64,000 nt of DNA, from assembly GCF_014467235.1 (NCBI RefSeq), contig NZ_NKHP01000001.1, positions 158,295-222,294 of the forward strand, read 5' to 3'. Of this stretch, positions 38,461 to 45,698 are shown one piece after another. The notes under the pieces are model-generated. The model searched no databases. It was given only the letters and a program-made list of their open reading frames with translations, and had not been told where the DNA came from. Position 1 is the stretch's first letter; each line of letters begins with the position of its first letter. Both the position numbers and the translations under genes were made by a program. The stretch is from Xenorhabdus indica. GTDB taxonomy: Bacteria > Pseudomonadota > Gammaproteobacteria > Enterobacterales > Enterobacteriaceae.

Positions 38461-40911
38461 ATGATATTTGAAACGATAAAAATAAAATCCTGCCTTAAAA
38501 TGATTACCTTCATTTTTAGCTCAAGCTTATTGGGGGGCTGTCTTCATCACGCTCCTGCGACACAAGTTAATAGTCATTTGGATAAATATGCAGAAATACG
38601 TCGCACCAGTTTAGGCATTCCACATATTAAAGCCAAAAATTGGGTTGGATTAGGTTATGGCTATGGTTATGTTCAGGCACAGGATAATCTTTGTACTATG
38701 GCAGATTCCTTTCTGACTTATCGTGGCGAACGATCCCGATATTTTGGCGGAAAAACCACACTGGTTTATGAAGGGATAACAAATAAAGTGAAAAATCTGG
38801 ATTCTGATTTTTATCACCGCCATATTCTTTCAGAAGATATGCTGGAGCGTATGATTCAAGCCCAACCTGAAAAGATCAAACAACTTGTTTCCGGCTTTAC
38901 GGCTGGTTATAACCGATACCTGCACGAATTACCCCTTCATAGCACGGCTCATCAGGCCTGTCGTGATAAGGACTGGATCCAGCCGATCAGTGAACAGGAT
39001 ATTTATCGACGTATGTATGCTGTCTTATTCGCAGAGGGGTATACCCTTATGTTAACTAACATTGTCAGTGCCCAACCTCCCACGACTTTGTCAACTACGG
39101 ATATTTCAACCTCAGAATTACCGATATCAATAGCTTCATTTCGTTTGAACAGATTGGTAAGTAAAGGCATTGGTAGTAATGTTTATGGATTTGGAACACA
39201 AGCCACTCATTCAGACTCCCCTCTATTATTTGGCAATCCGCATTGGTTTTGGTTTGGCCCAGACCGTTTCTACCAAGCTCAATTCACAATTCCTGGTGAA
39301 ATCAATGTCAGTGGAGTGTCATTTTTAGGGATTCCCATTATCCAAATCGGCTTTAACAAGGATGTTGCATGGAGTCACACCAATTCGGTAACAGCTCGTA
39401 TAGGTTTTTATGAACTCAGTCTGGCACCTGATGATCCATTAAGTTACCTCCGTGATGGCAAAAAAATAAAAATGCAAGCCAACACCATTACAGTTCAAGT
39501 TAAACAAGATACTGGCACTGTGATTCCCGTTACCCGCACATTGTATAAGTCAGAATATGGGCCACTGGTGAATCTTTCCCCACTACGTTGGGACACAGAA
39601 AAAGCATTTGCAGTTCGCGATATCAATCAAGACAATTTCCGCTTATGGCGAAACTGGTTACGCTGGGGTCAATCCCGTTCTCTTGACGAATTTATTGCTA
39701 TCCAACAGCAAGAAGCGGCTATGCCCTGGGTAAATACCGTCGCCGTGGGTCGTGGCAGTGATCAGGCCTGGTATGCGGATATGGGTGCTGTCCCTAATGT
39801 TTCCCCAGAGCAAGTGAAAATTTGTACCACTAAATCCCGCCAAATCTTGGCTGCTCAATTATCTCCGGGTATTCCATTTTTTGACGGTTCACACAGTTTC
39901 TGTGATTGGCAGAGTGACCCTGATTCAGTTCAAGCAGGTGCTGTAGGACCAGCGCGAATGCCTAATTTGCTGCGTACTGATTATGTCGCCAATATGAACG
40001 ACAGTTATTGGCTTACCAATCCCCAGACACCTTTGACGGGTTATCCTGTCATCTTTGGCCCTGATGGTAATAAACCTGTCAGTATGCGAACACGTTTAGG
40101 CCATATCATGGTACAAGAACGTTTGAAAGGTCATGATCAATATCCGGGGAAATTCATCAATAATGAAGTACTCCAGAAAATGGTTTTGAACAGTCGCGTT
40201 TTGACCGCTGAATTATTCAAATCTCAACTGTTAGAAAAAGCTTGTCATTCACCGCTGGTCGATATACAACATGACCCTCTGAATGACATAACCTACTCCT
40301 CTCCGCAACGCGTTAATATAACCACAGCCTGCCATATTCTAAAGGCTTGGGATAATAGTGGTAATATTACCGCACGAGGGGCACATATTTGGGATGGTGT
40401 TTGGGATCGTCTGCTGGATTTACCGGATCATATTTTATTTGCCATTCCCTTTAACAAAAATGATCCATTAAATACACCACGTAAGCTCCATGCTGATATA
40501 ACAGAAACACTCCGGCAAGCACTGGGATCCACCGTGCTGGATTTAAATCACCGTGGATTATCACTGGATGCGCAACGGGGTGACTATTTATATTTACCAC
40601 GAGGAAATAATCGTGTTCCTTTATATGGTGGCTGTGGTGAAATCGGGTATTTCACTATCGCTTGTATAAAACAAATCGATGATACAAAACTCGATATCTT
40701 TGGCAACAGTTACTTACAGCTTATTAGCTTTCCAAATAATAAAGTAGAGGCTTATACTGCATTATTAACCTCATTGTCAGATGATCCTGCTTCGCCGCAT
40801 TATAGTGACGCCACTCGTTTCTATAAGGCTAAACAATGGTTACATTTACCATTTGAAGAATCAGAAATTATCTCAGATCCAAATTATCGTCTTCTGATTT
40901 TAAAAGATTGA
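38461..40911 (+). CDS. Lipoprotein penicillin/AHL-acylase-type Ntn hydrolase
   Basis: 816 residues from ATG 38461, preceded by AGGA; an upstream in-frame start would overlap the NRPS. A signal peptide ends in lipobox SLLGGC with Cys27 followed by Leu, predicting an outer-membrane lipoprotein. The mature protein is of the penicillin acylase/PvdQ family (S45): after a linker, GSNVYGFGTQ places the N-terminal nucleophile of the beta chain at Ser239, followed by LLFGNPHWFWFGP and the oxyanion-region motifs. The precursor should self-cleave before Ser239 into two chains. Substrates in the family are amides with acyl or aryl side chains. Lying 104 bases after the thioesterase-ended NRPS, it may deacylate a lipopeptide precursor outside the cytoplasm, as PvdQ does for pyoverdine. 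Quorum-signal cleavage is the alternative. A stem-loop terminator follows. Confidence 0.9.
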   Translation: MIFETIKIKSCLKMITFIFSSSLLGGCLHHAPATQVNSHLDKYAEIRRTSLGIPHIKAKNWVGLGYGYGYVQAQDNLCTMADSFLTYRGERSRYFGGKTTLVYEGITNKVKNLDSDFYHRHILSEDMLERMIQAQPEKIKQLVSGFTAGYNRYLHELPLHSTAHQACRDKDWIQPISEQDIYRRMYAVLFAEGYTLMLTNIVSAQPPTTLSTTDISTSELPISIASFRLNRLVSKGIGSNVYGFGTQATHSDSPLLFGNPHWFWFGPDRFYQAQFTIPGEINVSGVSFLGIPIIQIGFNKDVAWSHTNSVTARIGFYELSLAPDDPLSYLRDGKKIKMQANTITVQVKQDTGTVIPVTRTLYKSEYGPLVNLSPLRWDTEKAFAVRDINQDNFRLWRNWLRWGQSRSLDEFIAIQQQEAAMPWVNTVAVGRGSDQAWYADMGAVPNVSPEQVKICTTKSRQILAAQLSPGIPFFDGSHSFCDWQSDPDSVQAGAVGPARMPNLLRTDYVANMNDSYWLTNPQTPLTGYPVIFGPDGNKPVSMRTRLGHIMVQERLKGHDQYPGKFINNEVLQKMVLNSRVLTAELFKSQLLEKACHSPLVDIQHDPLNDITYSSPQRVNITTACHILKAWDNSGNITARGAHIWDGVWDRLLDLPDHILFAIPFNKNDPLNTPRKLHADITETLRQALGSTVLDLNHRGLSLDAQRGDYLYLPRGNNRVPLYGGCGEIGYFTIACIKQIDDTKLDIFGNSYLQLISFPNNKVEAYTALLTSLSDDPASPHYSDATRFYKAKQWLHLPFEESEIISDPNYRLLILKD

Positions 40912-40970
40912 TGTCTGACGTTATTTAAGAAACTTTGAAAGAAGTATGTAGAAGCTATCGAGATCAAATA

Positions 40971-40994
40971 GAATGAGGCGCCTGCGCCTCATTC
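40971..40994. terminator. Bidirectional terminator after the acylase
   Basis: A perfect 10-bp stem GAATGAGGCG / CGCCTCATTC with loop CCTG, between the convergent acylase (plus) and acetyltransferase (minus). T tracts are short on both sides. Confidence 0.65.
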
Positions 40995-41033
40995 CTTATA
41001 TTAGCCACATGTAATCCTAAATCAGAAAAATTT

Positions 41034-41483
41034 TTATATATCTAAACTGTAATAATACTCTTCTTTTAAAACTTTTCCCGTGAAAACAAAACCAAAAGAA
41101 GTATAAAGTTTTTTAGCAATTAGGTTATCATCATCTATCATCAAAGTTACAGTTTTAATTCCTGTTTCTTTAAAGTAAGATAATATCGCTTCAAATGTCA
41201 TTCTTCCTAGCCCTTTTCCTAAGAATTTGTAATCAAGCATATATCGACAAATTTCCACTTCCTGTGGTTTCTGTTCTATATGTTTATACATAAAAAAACC
41301 AATCAATATTCCATTATGATATAAGGCCTTTGGTTCAAATTCAGGAAAAAATTTGGCTTCAGCAATTGAAATAGCATTGCAACAAATATATTCTTCCATC
41401 ACAGTTCCAATACCATCTTTATTTGATGTTAATTCGCATATATCAAACAAATTATCTCTATCAATTTCACGTATTTCTATCAT
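41034..41483 (-). CDS. GNAT-family N-acetyltransferase
   Basis: 149 residues, ATG 41483 with AAGG upstream. A single GNAT domain: MIEIREIDRDNLFDICEL at the start, ICRYMLDYKFLGKGLGRM carrying the acetyl-CoA loop (K-G-L-G), and the terminal DDDNLIAKKLYTSFGFV typical of the fold. The overall shape recalls spermidine/diamine acetyltransferases (SpeG/BltD type). It sits at the end of the NRPS island, convergent with the acylase, AT-rich. Acetylation of an amino group on the peptide product as self-protection is plausible (an acetyltransferase self-resistance role is known for Xenorhabdus odilorhabdins), but polyamine or unrelated substrates are equally open. Confidence 0.85.
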   Translation of the reverse strand: MIEIREIDRDNLFDICELTSNKDGIGTVMEEYICCNAISIAEAKFFPEFEPKALYHNGILIGFFMYKHIEQKPQEVEICRYMLDYKFLGKGLGRMTFEAILSYFKETGIKTVTLMIDDDNLIAKKLYTSFGFVFTGKVLKEEYYYSLDI

Positions 41484-41650
41484 ATATAGTAACCTTTTAA
41501 ACTAACTAAATGTCAGTGGTGTGCTAAATAGTATGAATTTTAAAATGTTAAAATCTTCTCATAATAGATAATCTAATTGAATAATTAATATTTAACTTTG
41601 AGATATGAAACGCATTGAATTTTGATTGAGTCAATAGGCCGCTATGACAA

Positions 41651-41694
41651 GCTACACAATTAATTTACTGCATAGCTTGTGAGGATTTACGAAA
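41651..41694. repeat. 44-bp dispersed hairpin repeat, copy B
   Basis: GCTACACAATTAATTTACTG, then CATAGCTTGTGAGGATTTAC and GAAA: the same unit as 8946-8989, gap-free, 35 of 44 identical. It lies 30 bases beyond the yciH stop, in the 240-base gap before the acetyltransferase. Confidence 0.6.
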
Positions 41695-41723
41695 TGCGTA
41701 TGAGGTAAGGATGAGAAACTAAA

Positions 41724-42047
41724 TCAGCCACCCGCTAATTTCACTTTCATGCCTTTCGCTTCCAGCAATTGCTTCAGCAAATCACGCTTATCACCCTGGA
41801 TTTCAATTTCACCATCCTTAACGGAGCCACCACAACCACATTTTTTCTTCAATTCTGCTGCCAGTTTGGTAAGCGTTTGGTCATCAGCATCAATACCTGT
41901 GATCACACAAACCCCTTTCCCTTTACGCCCACTGGTTTGACGTTGAATACGCACGATACCATCACCTTTAGGACGAGCAGGAGTCACTTTTTCTTCCTGA
42001 ATGCGACCAAAATCTGTCGAATACACCAGGCGAGAATTATTATCCAT
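41724..42047 (-). CDS. yciH: YciH, SUI1/eIF1-like protein
   Basis: 107 residues from ATG 42047, the start that matches the E. coli protein (108 residues); a longer frame from 42104 would lie inside pyrF. It is a small eIF1-fold protein proposed to act on translation initiation fidelity. Typical features are [10 protein letters not shown] at the N-terminus, the basic [20 protein letters not shown] stretch, the [20 protein letters not shown] block and the terminal GMKVKLAGG. Its start overlaps the pyrF stop by 8 bases, as in the E. coli pyrF-yciH operon, implying translational coupling. Confidence 0.95.
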   Translation of the reverse strand: MDNNSRLVYSTDFGRIQEEKVTPARPKGDGIVRIQRQTSGRKGKGVCVITGIDADDQTLTKLAAELKKKCGCGGSVKDGEIEIQGDKRDLLKQLLEAKGMKVKLAGG

Positions 42048-42780
42048 GGACAATCCCAATAGACTGATTAATTTTCTGTAATGCCAGTGCGGGATTTTCA
42101 GCACGAGTAATCGGACGACCGATTACCATGTAATCCACACCTGCCTGAACAGCTTGTGGTGGCGTCATAATACGGCGTTGGTCTGCGGCATCTGAACCTT
42201 CAGGGCGAATACCCGGTGTAATCAGTTTGAACTCCTGACCACATACCGCTTTCAATTGCTGAGCTTCATGGGCTGAACAAACGACACCATCTAAACCACA
42301 TTGTTTGGTCAATTTTGCCAGACGTTCAGCATGTTGTGCTGGTGTAACATCAATACCTGTTCCCAACAGGTCAAATTGTTCCATGCTGGTTAAAACAGTT
42401 ACAGCAATTAACAACGGGGCATCTTTACCATAAGGTAATAAAGCCTCTTTAGCTGCGGTCATCATTCTCTCCCCGCCACTGGCGTGAACATTGACCATCC
42501 AAACCCCCAATTCTGCCGCCGCAGCCACAGCTCTTGCAGTTGTGTTAGGAATATCATGAAACTTGAGATCCAAAAACACGTCAAAACCACGTTGATGTAA
42601 TACCTGAATAAATTGTGGGCCATTCAATGTAAACATCTCCTTACCCACTTTCAGACGACAATACTGTGGATCAATCTTATCGACGAATGCCAGTGCGGCA
42701 TCCTGATTATCATAATCCAATGCAACAACAACAGGGGACTCAATCTGTTTATCTAAAGTTTGAGCTGTATGAGATGTCAT
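42040..42780 (-). CDS. pyrF: Orotidine 5'-phosphate decarboxylase
   Basis: OMP decarboxylase, 246 residues (E. coli 245), converts OMP to UMP, the last step of de novo pyrimidine synthesis. Motifs: [10 protein letters not shown] at the start, the catalytic [10 protein letters not shown] (Asp-Lys-x-x-Asp arrangement) near residue 72, [10 protein letters not shown] and [10 protein letters not shown] that bind phosphate. It overlaps yciH and lies 98 bases downstream of lapB, in the same direction. Confidence 0.98.
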   Translation of the reverse strand: MTSHTAQTLDKQIESPVVVALDYDNQDAALAFVDKIDPQYCRLKVGKEMFTLNGPQFIQVLHQRGFDVFLDLKFHDIPNTTARAVAAAAELGVWMVNVHASGGERMMTAAKEALLPYGKDAPLLIAVTVLTSMEQFDLLGTGIDVTPAQHAERLAKLTKQCGLDGVVCSAHEAQQLKAVCGQEFKLITPGIRPEGSDAADQRRIMTPPQAVQAGVDYMVIGRPITRAENPALALQKINQSIGIVHG

Positions 42781-42878
42781 TCTTCGGCCTTTAATTAACT
42801 AATAAACTTTATTTCGTGAATGAAAACTTCATAAATGAAAAAACATGTCGAAAGGTGCCATCAATAATCGTGACACTG

Positions 42879-44048
42879 TCACTGACCATCTAAACCACGG
42901 ATGGGTTTGATGGTGTCCCACGAACGACATGAAGGACAATGCCAATAAAATGAGCGAGAAGTAAAGCCACATTTATAGCATCGATAATCTGGTTTAGTGC
43001 GGATCTGCTCACCTACCATATTACGCAGAAGGATCAAACTTTCTTTGGCACGGCCATCTTCTGCGTCCGCCAAATGGTAATCCATCAGGCGATAAAATAG
43101 ACGCATTGTCGGGTGGCTTTCCAATTGACGGTTAATGTAATTTTGGGCGATATCACGCCCCTCTTTTTTCTCAATAATATCAGCCAAATGAAGTTCTGCA
43201 ATTGCACCGCAATCTTCTTCTACACAGCGCCGAATAAAAGTTTCCCACTCTTCTGGTTGAGCAAGATTTTGATAACACTCCTGCAACATCGGCAGAGATT
43301 CGCTGACTAACTGTTTATCCTGTTCAAGAATGCGTTTAAGTACCTCAATCGCTTTGAGATACTCTTTTTGTGCCATATAAATACGGCCGAGCATGATAGA
43401 AACACGGGCACAATGCTTATCTGTCTGAGCTGCTTTATTCAAATACCCAATGGCATTACTGAAATCCTTTTCTCCCATACCTTGCAGAGCCAATTCACAA
43501 TAAAAGTGGGCAATCTCTTCCCGAAACTGCTGTTTACCCAATTTGACCAATTTTTCAGCGACATCAATAGCTTTGCTCCAGTCGCTGGTTGATTGATAAA
43601 TAGTTAGTAAAGAGTTAAACGCATTTTCACGAAAATCCTTTTCATCGACTAACTGAACAAACATATTTTCTGCACGGTCATACAGCCCTGCCACTGTATA
43701 GTCTCTTCCAAGCTGCTGAATAGCGAGCAAGCGTTGTTCAAATGTCAGAGAGGCGCTTTCCATAAGGGATTGGTGAATTCGGATGGCTCTTTCAACTTCA
43801 CCACGAGAACGGAACAGATTTCCCAGCGTTAAATGTGCTTCAAACGCTGAACTATCTTCCTTTAGCATATCAAGAAATAGATCAACCGCCTTGTCTTGCT
43901 GATTGGAGAGTAAAAAATTAACACCATCAACATATTCACGCGACAAGCGGTTTGCAGATTGCTGCTTATCTTGTTGAGCACTTCTGCGTCCCATATACCA
44001 ACCATAAGCTGCAGCAATAGGAAGCAACAGAAACAACAGCTCTAACAT
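42879..44048 (-). CDS. lapB: LapB, lipopolysaccharide assembly protein B
   Basis: 389 residues (same as E. coli YciM). One N-terminal membrane segment (MLELLFLLLPIAAAYGWYMG), then cytoplasmic TPR repeats (for example FLDMLKEDSSAFEAHLTLGN and AIGYLNKAAQTDKHCARVSI), then a C-terminal rubredoxin-type zinc site made by YKCGF and WHCPSCRSWD. LapB is the adaptor that presents LpxC to FtsH and balances LPS synthesis. It begins 6 bases after the lapA stop, so the two are co-transcribed. Confidence 0.98.
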   Translation of the reverse strand: MLELLFLLLPIAAAYGWYMGRRSAQQDKQQSANRLSREYVDGVNFLLSNQQDKAVDLFLDMLKEDSSAFEAHLTLGNLFRSRGEVERAIRIHQSLMESASLTFEQRLLAIQQLGRDYTVAGLYDRAENMFVQLVDEKDFRENAFNSLLTIYQSTSDWSKAIDVAEKLVKLGKQQFREEIAHFYCELALQGMGEKDFSNAIGYLNKAAQTDKHCARVSIMLGRIYMAQKEYLKAIEVLKRILEQDKQLVSESLPMLQECYQNLAQPEEWETFIRRCVEEDCGAIAELHLADIIEKKEGRDIAQNYINRQLESHPTMRLFYRLMDYHLADAEDGRAKESLILLRNMVGEQIRTKPDYRCYKCGFTSRSFYWHCPSCRSWDTIKPIRGLDGQ

Positions 44049-44054
44049 AGAGAA

Positions 44055-44384
44055 TTATTCCTTGTTTAAAACTACTGAAGAAGCAGTTTTAGCGGCTTGT
44101 TCTTTGGCAGATAGCTCAATCGGTTGTTCCAACTGAGTCTCCAGACGCTTAATTTTACGTTTGGCGCGTCTTAGTGACAGACTGGTACGCAGATAAAATC
44201 CCCCACAAATTCCCCATCCAAGAGCAAAACCGATAGCAAACAATACCGCCAGCAGCGTAGATATCGAATAATCGCCTTTGGCAATCAGATAATTAAATGT
44301 TACTACTTGATTATTATTCGTTCCCAGTGTAACTGAGATAACAAAAACAACCAGTGCCAGTAATAAGATCAGAAAATATTTCAC
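44055..44384 (-). CDS. lapA: LapA, lipopolysaccharide assembly protein A
   Basis: 109 residues from a GTG at 44384, chosen because it aligns with the E. coli start (MKYLLIFLL...) and has AGGA seven bases upstream; an ATG at 44435 would add a 17-residue tail not found in the family. Two membrane segments (VKYFLILLLALVVFVISVTL and STLLAVLFAIGFALGWGICG) and a basic coiled-coil region (LRRAKRKIKRLETQLEQ). It is the inner-membrane partner of LapB. Confidence 0.93.
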   Translation of the reverse strand: MKYFLILLLALVVFVISVTLGTNNNQVVTFNYLIAKGDYSISTLLAVLFAIGFALGWGICGGFYLRTSLSLRRAKRKIKRLETQLEQPIELSAKEQAAKTASSVVLNKE

Positions 44385-44945
44385 ATTGTTTCCTGTTATC
44401 GATTGTTGCTGATTAATATGCCAAATAACAGACATAATGGCTTGCTAAATTAGCATTTCTCGTCTACGCAAAGGAAGCACTTTATTGCATCAAACCAATA
44501 TTTCTCCTTTTTTGTGACAATATTCTACTTCGCTCCCTCGCAATTCCGTCATTATATTGGAATGACAACATCTAACCTTTCTCCCAAAATACGTTTATAG
44601 TTTAGCATGCTAAATTACTGTAATTAATTTCTCTCATGTGTTCTCTGCAACCGTCTTTCTTTACGGACAAAAACATAATTTCTGTTATAATCCGAGCGCG
44701 TACATGCGCTGTAATCAGAGAAAATTTTGCGCAGTTTTAGCTGATTTCCAAACTGGTATTGTTCTGAGTATCACAATATTTATACCCTATGGAATTCAAG
44801 ATGCAGCGTGACGGTAAAGGAACAAATCTCCGGGAGCGTAGATAGCTATATGATAGATATAGATAACTGTGTGACCAGATGAACGAACACCGTCAACAAA
44901 CTGTGGCTTGAAAAACGACGGGGATATAACGAGCTAAATCAACAT
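44385..44945. promoter_or_regulatory. Divergent lapA/ribA intergenic region; no pgpB
   Basis: 561 bases. In E. coli pgpB lies between ribA and lapA; no such gene is present here. A TATAAT at 44686-44691 could be the -10 of ribA, with no good -35. The right part is a dispersed repeat (44781-44928) that ends 17 bases before ribA, so any ribA promoter left of it gives a long leader through the repeat. Confidence 0.45.
44781..44928. repeat. Dispersed repeat element, copy 3 (most complete)
   Basis: 148 bases from TATACCC to GGGATATA. The left end TATACCCTATGGAATTCAAG and the right end CTTGAAAAACGACGGGGATA are imperfect inverted copies. The interior has GATGCAGCG and GGGAGCGTAGATA. It parallels the copy at 12186. 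As I recall it, this pattern is common in Xenorhabdus and Photorhabdus intergenic DNA. Confidence 0.65.
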
Positions 44946-45554
44946 ATGAATACAAAAATGCAGCTAAAACGAGTAGCTGAAGCTAAGTTGCCCACTCCCT
45001 GGGGCGAATTTATGATGATTGGATTTGAAGAGATAGAAACAGGTCGTGACCATGTTGCTCTCGTGTATGGTGACATTTCAGGCGATGACCCTGTTTTATC
45101 CCGCATCCATTCAGAATGTCTGACAGGAGATGCTTTATTTAGCTTAAGATGCGACTGTGGTTTTCAGTTAGAGGCTGCTCTGTCACAAATCAGCAAGGAA
45201 GGCCGGGGTGTTCTGCTGTATCACCGTCAAGAAGGTCGTAATATTGGCCTGTTGAATAAAATTCGCGCCTATGCATTACAAGATCAAGGCGTTGATACTG
45301 TCGAAGCCAACCATCAGTTAGGTTTTGCCGCTGATGAGCGGGATTTCACTCTGTGTTCAGACATGTATAAGTTACTGGATGTTCGTGCTATTCGTCTTCT
45401 GACAAATAATCCACAAAAAATTGAGATTATGCTAGGAGCAGGCATTAACATTGTCGAACGAGTGCCACTGGTTGTCGGGCGTAATCCCAATAATGCTTAC
45501 TACCTGGATACAAAAGCTCGTTTAATGGGACATTTATTATCCAAATCCAGTTAA
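44946..45554 (+). CDS. ribA: GTP cyclohydrolase II
   Basis: 202 residues; catalyses the first committed step of riboflavin synthesis from GTP. Close to E. coli RibA (196), with the zinc ligands in [15 protein letters not shown], the [20 protein letters not shown] block and [10 protein letters not shown]. The E. coli start corresponds to the internal Met at 44958; neither start has a strong Shine-Dalgarno, so the N-terminus is uncertain by four residues. Flanked by a dispersed repeat upstream and a stem-loop terminator downstream. Convergent with acnA. Confidence 0.97.
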   Translation: MNTKMQLKRVAEAKLPTPWGEFMMIGFEEIETGRDHVALVYGDISGDDPVLSRIHSECLTGDALFSLRCDCGFQLEAALSQISKEGRGVLLYHRQEGRNIGLLNKIRAYALQDQGVDTVEANHQLGFAADERDFTLCSDMYKLLDVRAIRLLTNNPQKIEIMLGAGINIVERVPLVVGRNPNNAYYLDTKARLMGHLLSKSS

Positions 45555-45594
45555 TATCCTTTCTGTAAGGAAATAAAAACTGTGAAAAATAAAA

Positions 45595-45616
45595 ACTGCG
45601 TCGGTGTGGGCGCAGT
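45595..45616. terminator. Terminator between ribA and acnA
   Basis: A 6-bp stem ACTGCG / CGCAGT with a 10-base loop, preceded by AAAAA and followed by CTTTATTTAT, so it could work in both directions between two convergent genes. Confidence 0.6.
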
Positions 45617-45698
45617 CTTTATTTATATAAATTTGAGCTCAGTGGCTTTTATTGCTGGATATATATCACTGGATATTGCTTTCGCTATTTAATTTTTG

